This document shows positions 9,600 through 18,688 of a stretch of 64,000 bases of DNA, in pieces; position 1 is the stretch's first letter; each line of letters starts with the position of its first letter. The DNA comes from Mycoplasma anserisalpingitidis (lineage in GTDB: Bacteria > Bacillota_I > Bacilli_A > Mycoplasmatales > Metamycoplasmataceae), in NCBI RefSeq assembly GCF_007859615.1, contig NZ_CP042295.1, positions 806,001 to 870,000 of the forward strand, read 5' to 3'. The position numbers and the translations under genes were made by a program. Below the pieces are notes generated by a model. The model saw only the letters and a program-made list of their open reading frames with translations, had not been told where the DNA came from and made no database searches.

Positions 9600-10436
9600 A
9601 GTTGCAAGTGTTATAAAAACAAAACCTAAGATAAATTCAGCAACAAAAATAAATGGTCATTTTGTTATTGGTTGTAATAATTTCGAAAAACTATTAATTT
9701 GATCTATTCCTGTGTAAAAATAGTTACTTTTTCATTTTAATGGTGCAAAATGTCCTGTTAAAGCATTTATAATAAAGAAAAACGTACAAAGTGAACCAAA
9801 GAAAATTATTGTTTTTGCAAAGTCTTTGATTTTATATTTGAATGGATATAAAATCATCAACGTAGATGAGATAATGACTAAATAACTATGTATTAAAATA
9901 TAGTCTCAATAATGGTAATTATCTATGTATAAGGCAAAACTATATGTCTGTCCTTTTATATATTCTTTCCCAAATACTACACCATCAAAATCAGCTTGAT
10001 ATTTATTAGCAAAATCGGGGAGTGACATTGCTAAAATTGCACCAAAAATTGCAAAGAAAGCAATGTATTTAAAATATTCTATTTTGTTAAAAAATAAAAT
10101 AAAACCAATGAATAAACACATTAAACGACAAAAATGTAATGGTAAAATTTCTCAACTTTTTGGAAAGTGATAAATAATTAAAATACTTGTTCTAAAAATC
10201 ATAAAGATTATTGTTAACAACCCTGCTAATCTGATTAATAAAACCCTTCTCTTAGAATTTATATTACTTCGATTGTAATGGTTTTGTATTTTATCTCTAA
10301 ATAATCATAAAAAAATCATTGTGAGAAATATTAAAGCAGTAAAAGTATAAAAAATTATTTTACTAATCCCACCAAAAGCATCACCCGTTAATTTAAAACC
10401 AGTTCATGAAAAAAACTGTTTTGTAAGTACCAGTAT
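9480..10436 (-). CDS. YwaF-like (TIGR02206) integral membrane protein
   Basis: A polytopic membrane protein of about 318 residues with some seven hydrophobic segments. ILPLHFCRLMCLFIGF in the middle and FALYIDNYHYWDYILIHSY fit the YwaF/TIGR02206 family of unknown function. The 5' end is uncertain: the open frame reaches 10466, but I see no ATG before codon 10317-10319, which would remove the first membrane segment. The coordinate given assumes a non-ATG start just after AAAAGGA. An ATG at 10450 is in a different frame. The last 40 codons lie in the IS-linked duplication. TGA is read as Trp several times. Confidence 0.65.
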
Positions 10437-10462
10437 TCCTTTTCTAGCATAAATAAAAAGAA

Positions 10463-10489
10463 AGCATTAATTTACAAAAAATTAATGCT
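10463..10489 (-). terminator. Terminator after the 38-residue peptide gene
   Basis: An 11-bp perfect stem (10463-10473 with 10479-10489) is followed on the minus strand by a T-rich run. It overlaps the stop codon of the small gene. Confidence 0.75.
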
Positions 10490-10604
10490 AGTTTGTTGCA
10501 GCTTCTCTTTCTGCTCTTCTTTTAGCTCTTGCTGCTTCTTTAGCTAATTTGTGTGATCTTTTGATAGCACGCGCTTTGTTTCTTTCTCTAATTTCTTTAC
10601 GCAT
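10488..10604 (-). CDS. Small highly basic protein (38 aa)
   Basis: A 38-residue peptide made almost entirely of Arg, Lys, Ala and Glu (starts MRKEIRERNKARAIKRSHK). A strong Shine-Dalgarno AGGAGG sits 5 bases before the ATG and a terminator follows, so it is a real transcribed gene despite its size. The composition suggests RNA or ribosome binding. It is far too short to be called ribosomal protein S21 with confidence, and I do not recognise it. Confidence 0.65.
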   Translation of the reverse strand: MRKEIRERNKARAIKRSHKLAKEAARAKRRAEREAATN

Positions 10605-10718
10605 TTCGCCTCCTATTTTAGTGTTTTATATAGGAAATTTTACTATAAAATATATAAAATAAAAATATTTAATATAGTTTATAATTATAGAGAAAGTCAA
10701 TAAGAATTAAGGAGAGAA

Positions 10719-10952
10719 ATGGCAAAGCAAACTAGTCCTGAAATTAGCTACAAAATCATTAAAAATATTGCTGTTTTATCAGAATCAAGTAGTGGTTGAA
10801 AAAAAGAAGTTAATTTAGTGGAATGAAACGGTAATAAAGCTAAGTATGATATCAGAGACTGAAACTCTGACCGTTCGAAAATGGGAAAAGGTATAACTTT
10901 ATCTGATGAAGAGGTTAAATCTTTGGTTGAAGTTTTAGAAAAAATAAAATAG
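10719..10952 (+). CDS. PC4/YdbC-like ssDNA-binding protein
   Basis: A 77-residue protein with GWKKEVNLVEWNGNKAKYDIR followed by a helix KGITLSDEEVKSLVEVLEKI. This strand-rich core ending in a helix matches the bacterial YdbC/PC4 fold, a dimer that binds single-stranded nucleic acid. AAGGAGAG precedes the ATG and a terminator follows. Its cellular role is not established. Confidence 0.75.
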
Positions 10953-10965
10953 TTAAATGTTTAAT

Positions 10966-10994
10966 ATCAGGAGCATGTCTTCTGATTTTATTTT
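10966..10994 (+). terminator. Terminator after the PC4-like gene
   Basis: An 8-bp stem with one G-T pair (10966-10973 with 10979-10986) is followed by a T-rich run. Confidence 0.7.
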
Positions 10995-11080
10995 AAAATT
11001 GATTAAAATTACAATATAGTAATTAATTAAAATAATAGCTAATTTATATGTTTATTGTATTAAAATACACATTATGCTTG

Positions 11081-11093
11081 TATAATTTTTATT
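11081..11093 (+). promoter_or_regulatory. -10 box of the methylase gene, leaderless spacing
   Basis: TATAAT at 11081-11086 ends 7 bases before the ATG at 11094. There is no Shine-Dalgarno, so transcription probably begins at or next to the start codon. Confidence 0.6.
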
Positions 11094-12149
11094 ATGATAA
11101 AAACTATACAAAAAAATTTTGGAGAGAATTTAAAACAACTTAGAATTTTAAAGAATTTTACACAAGAAGATTTAGCTAATATTTCCGGGATTGACCGCGC
11201 TCAAATTTCAAGAATTGAAAGAGGGTTTGTAAATGTTACTTTAGAAACAATTATAAAACTAAAAAATGCTTTAGAAGTTGATTTTTCTAAATTGATAAAT
11301 ACCGAACTAAGTTATAATGCAAAGCCTTTTGTAAAATGAGCTGGTGGTAAAACACAAATACTTCCTAAAATTAAAGAATTTTTACCAAAAGATTTTAATA
11401 ATTATTATGAACCATTTGTAGGTGGTGGGGCTTTGTTTTTTGAATTAAAACCAAAAAATGCTTATATTAATGATTTTAATAATGATCTTATTTTAGCTTA
11501 CAAATGTTTTTTGAATAAAATAGAATTTGACAATTTAAAAAAAGAACTAATAAAACATGAATTTAATCATAATGAAAACTATTTTTACCAAGTAAGAGAA
11601 ATGGATAAATCAGAAAAGTTTAATGAACTGGAATCTTGAATCAAAGCAGCAAGAATGATTTATTTAAACAAATCATGTTTTAATGGGTTGTATAGAGTAA
11701 ATTCAAAAGGTTTTTTCAATGTACCTTTTGGAAAGAAAGAGAAAATAAAAACTTTTGAAGAAGAAAATTTCAAAGCAATTAGACATCTTTTTAATAAGAA
11801 TAATATAAAAATTACTAATTTAGATTTTGAAGAATCGGTTAAAGATGCTATGAAGGGTGATTTTGTTTACTTCGATCCTCCTTATGATATATTTCCAGAT
11901 AAAAATGGTTTTGTTAACTATGACAAAAATGGTTTCGATAAGGAAAAACAAATAAGACTTAGGGACTGCGTCATAAATTTAACAAAAAAAGGTGTAAAAG
12001 TTATGGTTTCTAACCATAACACTGATTTTATTAGAGAAATCTATAAAGATTTCAAGATAAATGTTATCTACGCAAAAAGATCAATTAATTCAAGGGGAAG
12101 TGGACGAGGAGAAGTTCAGGAGGTTATAATCACTAATTATGAGGAATAA
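11094..12149 (+). CDS. HTH-DNA adenine methylase fusion (Dam/DpnM type)
   Basis: A 351-residue fusion. Residues 1-75 form an XRE/Cro-type helix-turn-helix (FTQEDLANISGIDRAQISRIERG). Residues from about 79 are a D12-class N6-adenine methylase with FVKWAGGKTQILP, the SAM motif PFVGGGALFFE and the catalytic motif YFDPPYD. This class methylates adenine in GATC. A GATC specificity is supported by the DpnII-type nuclease gene that follows. The fused HTH could bind its own promoter, acting as a built-in controller; that is inference. The decayed second methylase begins directly after its stop codon. Confidence 0.9.
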
Positions 12150-12643
12150 ATGCCTAAATTAAAACCTTTTTATGAAAATGATAGTTTCATATTATATAAA
12201 AGTGATAATAAACTTAAGAGAATTTTTAATATTTGCTATAATCATATTGGTTCCTTTCTTATTTTTTTGCACTATAATTTTACTAAAAGGACCAAAAATA
12301 TAAACAGTCATACAGCAATTGTTGTATGACTGTTCTTTTTTATGTTTTAATTATGAACTGATGAAAAAAATAAATCACAATAAGCAAATGAAAGATGTTT
12401 GATTGATTGGTTTACCTAAAAAATGAAAAACAATATGGTAAGCATCCTACACAAAAGCCCTTGGAACTTATGGAAAGAATTTTATTATGCTCCACAAGAG
12501 AAAATGACTTATTTTTAGATCCTTTTAATGGAAGTGGTACAACTGGTGTAGCATCAAAAAAATTAAATAGGAGATATATTGGTTTTGAAATAGAAACAGA
12601 ATTTCTAAATATAACAATAGAAAGAGTTAAAAAATTAGTTTAA
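12150..12643 (+). pseudogene. Decayed second adenine methylase (DpnA-like)
   Basis: The first about 20 codons (MPKLKPFYENDSFILYKSDN) look like the start of a DpnA-type methylase, but the frame then loses all similarity. The C-terminal part returns at about 12350-12643 with DVWLIGLPKKW, GKHPTQKPLELMERI and the SAM motif LDPFNGSGTTG. The two C-terminal pieces are in different frames, joined across an A-rich run near 12420-12430. The catalytic middle is missing. In DpnII-type systems a second methylase protects the same GATC site; here only the HTH-methylase is intact. Confidence 0.85.
12248..12341 (+). other. Promoter-hairpin unit inside the methylase remnant
   Basis: A near-perfect inverted repeat (TTGGTTCCTTT at 12248-12258, AAAGGACCAA at about 12285-12294) surrounds a TATAAT (12273-12278). 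A perfect 12-bp stem with T-run (12303-12314 with 12323-12334) follows. The layout could give a transcript of about 60 nucleotides, or be an inserted small element. No coding sequence is visible. Confidence 0.4.
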
Positions 12644-12700
12644 AAAGTCTTTATTTTGTCAATTATTATAATTATGTACAAATTATTTTGAGGTAAAAAT

Positions 12701-13558
12701 ATGAAAAACTATGAAGAATGATTTTCAAAATTTAAAGCAAATATTGCAAGTTATGATTTTTATGTAGACTTTAATAAAGTTTATAAAAATGCTTCAGAAT
12801 TAAAAATAGAACTAAATATATTAAATTCTCTTGTTGGTTCAAAGAATATCGAACAAGATTTCATAAAAATTGTTGAAAAATATCCAGAAACACTTAAATG
12901 TATACCTATTCTTATAGCAAAGAGAGAAAAGACTCTTTTTTGCAATGATAAGGACAATAGTTTTAATTTTGATTTTAAAAACATGAATTACTCAATAAAT
13001 GATTATGTTTTATTTATGCATAAAACTGGACTATTCGATTTAATTAAGAATAACATTGTAGGCAATTTATATGACTACGTTTTAGGAGTAGAAGTAGGTC
13101 TAGATTCTAATTCAAGAAAAAATAGAAGCGGAAAATTGATGGAAAATCTTGTTGAAGAACACATAAAAAATGCAGGTTTTGTTAAAAACAGTACATATTT
13201 TAAAGAAATGAAATTATCAGAATTAAAAACGAGAATTGGTAATAAACTTGTTGAATTACACAATTTAAAAGGTTTAATTAAAAAGTTTGATTACATTATT
13301 TTTGGGAAAGAAAATATATATTTATGCGAATGTAATTTTTATACTACAAACGGTTCTAAATTAAACGAAATAGCAAGAAGTTATAAAAGCTTATCACAAA
13401 AGATTAATAAAATTAATGGATTAAAGTTTGTGTGATTTACAGATGGTTTAGGTTGAAAAGAAAGTAAAAAAATCCTTAAGGAAACATTTGATGTTTTAGA
13501 AGATATTTACAATATTCATGAATTAGAAAATGGAATTATTAATAAAAAAATAAAATAA
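12701..13558 (+). CDS. DpnII-type restriction endonuclease (GATC)
   Basis: A 285-residue protein matching R.DpnII in length and order of features: CIPILIAKREKT in the first third, then GVEVGLDSNSRKNRSGKLME and the nuclease core KKFDYIIFGKENIYLCECNFY, with Asp and Glu spaced like a PD-(D/E)xK site. R.DpnII cuts unmethylated GATC. Several TGA codons are read as Trp, and the gene is intact. It ends the restriction-modification locus, with ffh starting 60 bases later from its own promoter. Confidence 0.88.
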
Positions 13559-13606
13559 GTACTAAAACATACTAATACTTTTGTGTACTATATCCAAATT
13601 TTCTTT

Positions 13607-13618
13607 TATAATTTAAAC
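13607..13618 (+). promoter_or_regulatory. -10 box of ffh, leaderless spacing
   Basis: TATAAT at 13607-13612 ends 6 bases before the ATG at 13619, with no Shine-Dalgarno. This decides the start in favour of MFNFLEDRM rather than an upstream in-frame codon at 13583, which lies upstream of the probable transcription start. Confidence 0.65.
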
Positions 13619-14959
13619 ATGTTTAATTTTTTAGAAGATAGAATGCAAAAAGCATTGCAAAAAATGTCAAAAAAGACAACAATCACTGAAGATGATTTAA
13701 AAGAAATTACTAGAGATATAAAAATGTCACTTCTAGAAGCTGACGTTAACTTAAAAATTGTAAAAGAATTTGTTAACAATGTTAAAGAAAAAACTATTCA
13801 ATCGAATTTAATTGGTAAACTAAATCCATCTCAACAAATGATCAAAATAGTTCATGAAGAGTTAGTCAGAATTCTTGGTGGTAAGTTTATAGAACCGCAG
13901 ATAAATAAAAAACCATACGTCATTATGATGGTCGGGCTTCAAGGAAGTGGTAAAACTACAGCTACAGCAAAAATTTCTTACTTTTTTAGAAAGAAAAAAT
14001 TTGTAGAAAATCCTCTTTTAATAGCTGCAGACATTTATCGTCCTGCTGCAGTTGATCAGTTAGTAACATTGGCTAAGTCAATTCAAATGGATTTTTATGA
14101 AGAAGGTGTTAAAAATAGTCCATTAGATATTGTTAAAAACGGTTTAATAAAAGCAAGAGAAAACAAGAATGATTTAATTATTATTGATACAGCCGGACGT
14201 CTTTCAATCGACGAAAACTTAATGAATGAACTTTTTGAGATTAAAAAAGTTGCAAATCCTGATGAAATATTCTTTGTTGCAGATTCAATGTCAGGTCAAG
14301 ATATTATTAATGTAGCCCAAACTTTCCATGAAAAATTAAAACTTACCGGTACAATCATTACTAAATTAGATTCTGATGCTAGAGGTGGAGCTGCTTTAAG
14401 TATTAGACAACTTCTTAATTTGCCAATCCGTTTCATTGGTACAGGTGAAAAAGTTGCTAACTTGGATTTATTTTATCCAGATAGAATGGCAGATAGAATC
14501 TTAGGTATGGGTGATGTTATGTCACTTATTGAAAAAGCTAGTGACGTAATTGATGAGAAAAAAGCCGCAAAAATGGTTAACAAAATGTTTTCTGGTAGCT
14601 TTACTTTAGATGATCTTTTAGACCAATTAAATCAAATGAAAAAACTTGGTAAATTCTCTAAATTACTAAAAATGTTGCCTGGAAATTTAAGTAGCAAGAT
14701 TAATGAAGAAGAATTAGATAAAGCAGAAGAAAAAATGAGAATTTATGAAATTTTAATTAACTCAATGACTAAACAAGAAAGAAAAAACCCTAAACTTCTT
14801 AAATTAGCTTCACGTAAAGAAAGAATTATCAAAGGTAGCGGAAGAACAGCTCAGGAATTTAATAGACTGATGAACGAATATGACATGATGGTTAAAAAAA
14901 TGAGTGAACTTGGTAAAACTATAGGAAGGGGAGGAAATCCTTTTGGTGGATTATTTTAG
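13619..14959 (+). CDS. ffh: Signal recognition particle GTPase Ffh
   Basis: A 446-residue SRP54 homologue. It shows an N-terminal helical bundle, G1 GLQGSGKTT, the insertion-box region AADIYRPAAVDQL, G3 DTAGRL, G4 TKLDSDARGG, and a methionine-rich M domain with GSGRTAQEFNRLMNEYDMM, which binds SRP RNA. It targets nascent membrane and secreted proteins to FtsY. The upstream in-frame codon at 13583 would add 12 residues, but the -10 box at 13607 rules it out. Confidence 0.96.
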   Translation: MFNFLEDRMQKALQKMSKKTTITEDDLKEITRDIKMSLLEADVNLKIVKEFVNNVKEKTIQSNLIGKLNPSQQMIKIVHEELVRILGGKFIEPQINKKPYVIMMVGLQGSGKTTATAKISYFFRKKKFVENPLLIAADIYRPAAVDQLVTLAKSIQMDFYEEGVKNSPLDIVKNGLIKARENKNDLIIIDTAGRLSIDENLMNELFEIKKVANPDEIFFVADSMSGQDIINVAQTFHEKLKLTGTIITKLDSDARGGAALSIRQLLNLPIRFIGTGEKVANLDLFYPDRMADRILGMGDVMSLIEKASDVIDEKKAAKMVNKMFSGSFTLDDLLDQLNQMKKLGKFSKLLKMLPGNLSSKINEEELDKAEEKMRIYEILINSMTKQERKNPKLLKLASRKERIIKGSGRTAQEFNRLMNEYDMMVKKMSELGKTIGRGGNPFGGLF

Positions 14960-14971
14960 AAGGAAATTAAT

Positions 14972-16288
14972 ATGGAAATAACACAAGAATTGTTAAAAAA
15001 AATTAACTCTAAATATTCAAAATCTAAATCAAATAAAATTATCGAAAACACAATAGTAAAAAACGGAATTGATGCTTCGAGTATTAATCATCACACAATT
15101 AAAAAACATAATTTTATTTTTAATATAGAAACAGAAAAAGGTGAAATAACTAATCAAAAAAATAGTGGTAGATGTTGAATTTTTGCTTCCTTAAATATGG
15201 CTAGAGTAATAGTTATGAAAAAACTTAATATCGAAAATATTGAACTATCTCAAAATTATTTAGCCTTTTATGATAAATTAGAAAAAGCTAATACATTTCT
15301 TGAAAATATTGAACTAACTAAACATTTAGATATTTCGGATCATTTAGTACAACAATTTTTAGCTTCACCAACTCCTGATGGTGGATATTGAGAATACTTT
15401 CAAAGTTTAGTTACAAAGTATGGAGTTGTACCAAAAGAAGTTATGCCAGAAACTTTTCAATCTGAGAGAACTTTTGAATTGAATGATCATCTATTCTTAA
15501 GATTGAGAAAATATGCCAAATTAATTAGAGAAACTAGTTCAAAAGATAAAATAGAACAACTTAAAGAAGATTGCCTTAGTGAAATTTATGACATTCTTTG
15601 TAAATGTTTAGGTGTTCCACCTAAAAAATTTAATTTTGAATACAAAGATAAAGATAAAAAATATGAAAAAATTGAAAACATAACACCTAGCGAATTCTTT
15701 GAAAAATATGTAGGTAAAGAATTCACAGATAAAGTTGACATCATTCATGATCCTAGAAACATTTATAAACATGGTAGTGCTTTTGTATTAAAATATGCAT
15801 ATAGCGTTTTAAATAAAAATGAAGTTAAAATGATAAATGTGCCTTTACAAGAGTTAAAAAATGCAACAATAAATTCATTAAAAGATGGTAACCCTGTTTG
15901 ATTTGGTTGTGACGTTGCTAAATATTCAAATTCTAAGCTAGGAATAATGGATACAGATTTATTTAACTACAATGATATTTTTTCAGATACTTCAGATTTT
16001 ACAAAAGCCGATAGACTTCAATATCGCGAAAGTGGATTATCTCATGCTATGTCATTCGTTGGTGTTAATTTAGATAAAAAAGATAACGTAACAAACTGAA
16101 TGGTTGAAAACTCATGAGGAAGCGATTCAGGTAAAAAAGGAATATTCTCTATGTCTGACAAATGATTTGACGAATTCAATTACTCGGTTATTGTTGATAA
16201 AAAATATATCAATGAATTATATTTAAAAACCGCTGAAAAAGAAATTGTTGAAATCGAACCATGAGATGTTTTATGTAAATTCAGCTAG
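14972..16288 (+). CDS. pepC: Aminopeptidase C (bleomycin hydrolase, family C1)
   Basis: A 438-residue papain-like cysteine aminopeptidase. The catalytic residues are in QKNSGRCWIFA (Gln, Cys), GLSHAMSFVG (His) and MVENSWGSDSGKKG (Asn). The C-terminus PWDVLCKFS is close to the typical PepC ending, where the last residues enter the active site to give aminopeptidase specificity. It lies 12 bases after ffh with AGAAGGA as ribosome binding site. The cytosolic role is digestion of peptides imported by this amino-acid-dependent cell. Confidence 0.93.
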
Positions 16289-16316
16289 AAGAACTTTGTT
16301 AAGTTCTTTTTTATTT
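16289..16316 (+). terminator. Terminator after pepC
   Basis: An 8-bp stem (16289-16296 with 16301-16308) with a 4-base loop and a T-run starts right after the stop codon. Confidence 0.85.
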
Positions 16317-16510
16317 TATTTAAGTTAACATACTTTCCAAGTTTAATCCAAAAATATCAATTTTCAATAAAAAACATAACTTTATTAACTTTTTGAAAAA
16401 ATTACATAAGAATTTTAGTTAAATTAATGGTTTAAATATCAATAATAAAAAAGTCTTCAAAGGAATAAGATGTTGAAAAATTAAGGACATTATGCTACTA
16501 AATGGGAAAG

Positions 16511-16539
16511 TTAATAAAAAAAGTTGACATAGTCAACTT
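16511..16539 (-). terminator. Terminator after the three two-helix membrane genes
   Basis: The 8-bp stem AAGTTGAC/GTCAACTT (16521-16528, 16532-16539) is followed on the minus strand by a T-run. The 190 bases between this and the pepC terminator hold nothing I can identify. Confidence 0.8.
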
Positions 16540-16543
16540 ATAG

Positions 16544-16933
16544 TTAAAAAGTCTTCATTAAATCATCAATGTCTTCTCTAGTTATTTCGTTATTTTCTTT
16601 ATATTTATCAATTCTTTTTAAATTAGTGTTAATGTTGTCTTCAAAAACGGTTATTTTGTCAGTTATATTAAAGAAGGATTGTACAGAAATCAAAAGAGTA
16701 ACAACAACAGAAATAAAAGCTATACTAACAAAATAAATCATGGTTTGGTGAGGATACTCATTAAATCTTATCGAGTATAAATTTAAGATAATTATTATTG
16801 AGGAAATAACTAAAGTAAGAACACTTAGAAAAACAAAACAATATTTGCTTATTAAATATTTTCTTAATACTGATTTATATTTTTCGTGGTTATTTAATAA
16901 TTCAGAACGTTTTTTTAATTTTGCTTTTCTCAT
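16544..16933 (-). CDS. Two-helix membrane protein, SLATT/DUF4231-like (third of three)
   Basis: A 129-residue protein: a basic N-terminus, two long hydrophobic helices (about residues 30-52 and 63-85), then a polar helical tail ending EDIDDLMKTF. The start is preceded by AGAGGAAA, and the gene overlaps the previous one by 19 bases. The layout of two helices plus a cytosolic helix is that of SLATT-type proteins, which others have predicted to be membrane-acting effectors of nucleotide-signal defence systems. I cannot prove membership from the sequence alone. Confidence 0.7.
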   Translation of the reverse strand: MRKAKLKKRSELLNNHEKYKSVLRKYLISKYCFVFLSVLTLVISSIIIILNLYSIRFNEYPHQTMIYFVSIAFISVVVTLLISVQSFFNITDKITVFEDNINTNLKRIDKYKENNEITREDIDDLMKTF

Positions 16934-17397
16934 TCTTTAATTTCCTCTCTTTCAAATTTTTCCTTGTTAGAAAGATAAAATATTCTTTTATACAGAATAT
17001 AGTCTCTATCAACTTGCTTTTTATTTCCATAATAAAATTTCTTTTCATTGTAAATCATCATTTCCATATTTAATTTATTCAACAATGATTTTTTTTCAAT
17101 AAATTTAGTGTTAACTAAAAAAAATGAAATGATACCTGAGAATAAACTTAGAATAGCGTTAATAATTGTTGTAGTTAATACGTAGTTAGAGTCTTGATTT
17201 AATCAACTATTATAAGGATTTATTGTATCTCCATAATATTTAGATGCCCCTGCAAGATAAATTATTGCTATTGTACCAACAATAAAAGTTGTAATAATTG
17301 TGATTGAATTTAGAAAGTAGTAAAAGAAACCATAAACTATTATTTGTTTTTTAGTTTTTGAAATCGTTCTTTTAGATTCTTTTAATGCATCAAACAT
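16915..17397 (-). CDS. Two-helix membrane protein, SLATT/DUF4231-like (second of three)
   Basis: A 160-residue protein with two hydrophobic segments (about residues 20-48 and 76-96). A charged helical tail follows, rich in Lys/Tyr/Glu. I place the start at ATG 17397, which overlaps the preceding TAA stop as TAATG and has AAAGGAAA upstream. A longer frame from 17475 would overlap the upstream gene by 79 bases and adds an unconvincing Cys-rich leader. The tail with KKSLLNKLNMEMMIYNEKK resembles the cytosolic helix of DUF4231 proteins. Function unknown. Confidence 0.7.
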
Positions 17398-17870
17398 TAT
17401 TTTTTTCCTTTCTTCAATTGTTGTTTTACAACATCTGCTACAATTATTTTTCTTTTCTGGTTTGCATTTATTCATAAAATATCAATGAATTCACTTAATT
17501 CTTCATCAGAAATTAACCCAGATGAATGCTTTACATATAAATCTTTAATAGTCGTTAAGTACTTTTTGTATTCATTTGTTCTAGCATTATATTTATAAAT
17601 TTCTATTATAATGGTTAAAATAAAACCAAAAATAATCATAATAGCTAAACACAGAATCAACACTAGAGAAGTTTTTTGATATCACTGAGATGAATTTTCT
17701 AGTTTAATAATGTTTAATATTTTAACTAAAGCAATAAAAGCTAAAACAACAGCTGTAATATTAAGTATTGCTATACTTAAACTTATAATTTTGTCTACTA
17801 ATTTATATCTCTTTAACTTTTTTCTATCTTTATTAATTTTTTCATTTATCACATTCAAAATATTTTGCAT
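17397..17870 (-). CDS. Two-helix membrane protein, SLATT-like (first of three)
   Basis: A 157-residue protein with two strongly hydrophobic segments (about residues 26-50 and 66-90) joined by a short loop. A charged tail follows with SSGLISDEELSEFIDIL. Two TGA codons (17682-17684, 17472-17474) are Trp, so the true stop is TAA 17397-17399, not 17472. It is translationally coupled (TAATG) to the next gene. Three small proteins of the same layout in one overlapping row suggest a hetero-oligomeric membrane complex. Confidence 0.7.
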
Positions 17871-17910
17871 ATCTATATTTTATTAAATTTTTTATAAATA
17901 AAAATTGTAG

Positions 17911-18184
17911 TATAATTTTATTGCATATTGTTCGGAATGCAGTATGCAGCAAATTTTCGCTTAAATTATTCCAATTAACCATTGTTTATTGTTCATAATA
18001 CAAAAAACATTATTTATATATTTTTTTCTTTAGTATAAAAACTTTTTATTCAATTCAAAATTATTTATATATTTCATGTCTATTATTTATAATTATTGTG
18101 TATAGCATAGTAAATCCATAGTTTACTCTCATATATATTTATTAAATAATAATGGAAAGCAACCGAGGTTGCTTTTCTTTTTTT
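17911..18184 (+). other. 384-bp gap with possible small RNA transcript
   Basis: Between the membrane genes (17870) and trxA (18255) I find no convincing protein gene. TATAAT at 17911-17916 and a strong plus-strand terminator at 18156-18184 could frame a transcript of about 260 nucleotides. It contains the hairpin AGTAAA/TTTACT near 18109-18127. It does not show the conserved core of SRP RNA, RNase P RNA or tmRNA. Confidence 0.35.
18156..18184 (+). terminator. Plus-strand terminator with no coding gene upstream
   Basis: The stem AAAGCAAC/GTTGCTTT with a tight loop is followed by TTCTTTTTTT. No plus-strand protein gene precedes it. Confidence 0.75.
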
Positions 18185-18221
18185 ATTCTCATAGAATTCA
18201 AACATCGAAATTTAACTTAAA

Positions 18222-18246
18222 TAAAAAAAGAAAACTATAGTTTTCT
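18222..18246 (-). terminator. Terminator after trxA
   Basis: The 7-bp stem AGAAAAC/GTTTTCT (18229-18246) is followed on the minus strand by seven T. Confidence 0.8.
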
Positions 18247-18254
18247 ATAGTTCC

Positions 18255-18557
18255 CTATAATGATTTAATTTCTTCAACTAATTGTTCATATGGTCTATAA
18301 CCTAAAAAGTCTTTAACTCTTTCGCCATTTTTATAAACAAATGTAGCAGGAATTGATTGTACACCCATATCTAATGCATAATCTTTATCTTTATCAATAT
18401 CAACTCTGTAAATTTCAATTCCGTCTTTTTCACTTAGTTCAATTAAAGAATTTTTATACATTCTACATGGAGCACATCATGTTGCATGAAAAACTAATAA
18501 TTTTGTTCCATTTTTTAGTCCATCACCTAATTCTTGTCTAGTTGTTTCTTTTAACAT
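18255..18557 (-). CDS. trxA: Thioredoxin
   Basis: A 100-residue thioredoxin that reduces protein disulfides. The active site is WCAPC (its Trp is a TGA codon), the conserved cis-proline is in SIPATFVYKNG, and the DIDKD strand is present. The start has GAGAGG upstream. TATAAT on the minus strand at 18637-18632 may serve as promoter. The gene is monocistronic with its own terminator. Confidence 0.95.
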
Positions 18558-18664
18558 AGTTACCTCTCTATTTTTATAAAAAGTTATTTTTTTACAATAA
18601 AAATTGATTAAAATATATTTTTTACTTTTTTATTATACTAAAAAAAATAGTTTTAAAAAGTTTT

Positions 18665-18688
18665 TATAAAAAAAGTCCAAAAGGACTT
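18665..18688 (-). terminator. Terminator after hinT
   Basis: The stem AAGTCC/GGACTT (18673-18688) is followed on the minus strand by seven T. It ends the P80-P60-HinT operon. Confidence 0.8.

Noticed and set aside
10488-10604. Calling the 38-residue basic peptide ribosomal protein S21
   Set aside because: S21 is normally 57-70 residues with a recognisable N-terminal part that is missing here; basic composition alone is not enough.
17203-17475. Longer start (17475) for the second two-helix membrane protein
   Set aside because: It would overlap the upstream gene by 79 bases once TGA is read as Trp. ATG 17397 has a ribosome binding site and a TAATG overlap.
17921-17998. A 25-codon TTG frame just after a TATAAT
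   Set aside because: It is too short, has a weak start, and no similarity is visible; the stretch is more likely non-coding.
17911-18184. SRP RNA, RNase P RNA or tmRNA in the promoter-terminator gap
   Set aside because: The conserved SRP core (GGAAGCAGC-like), RNase P core and tmRNA ends are not present.
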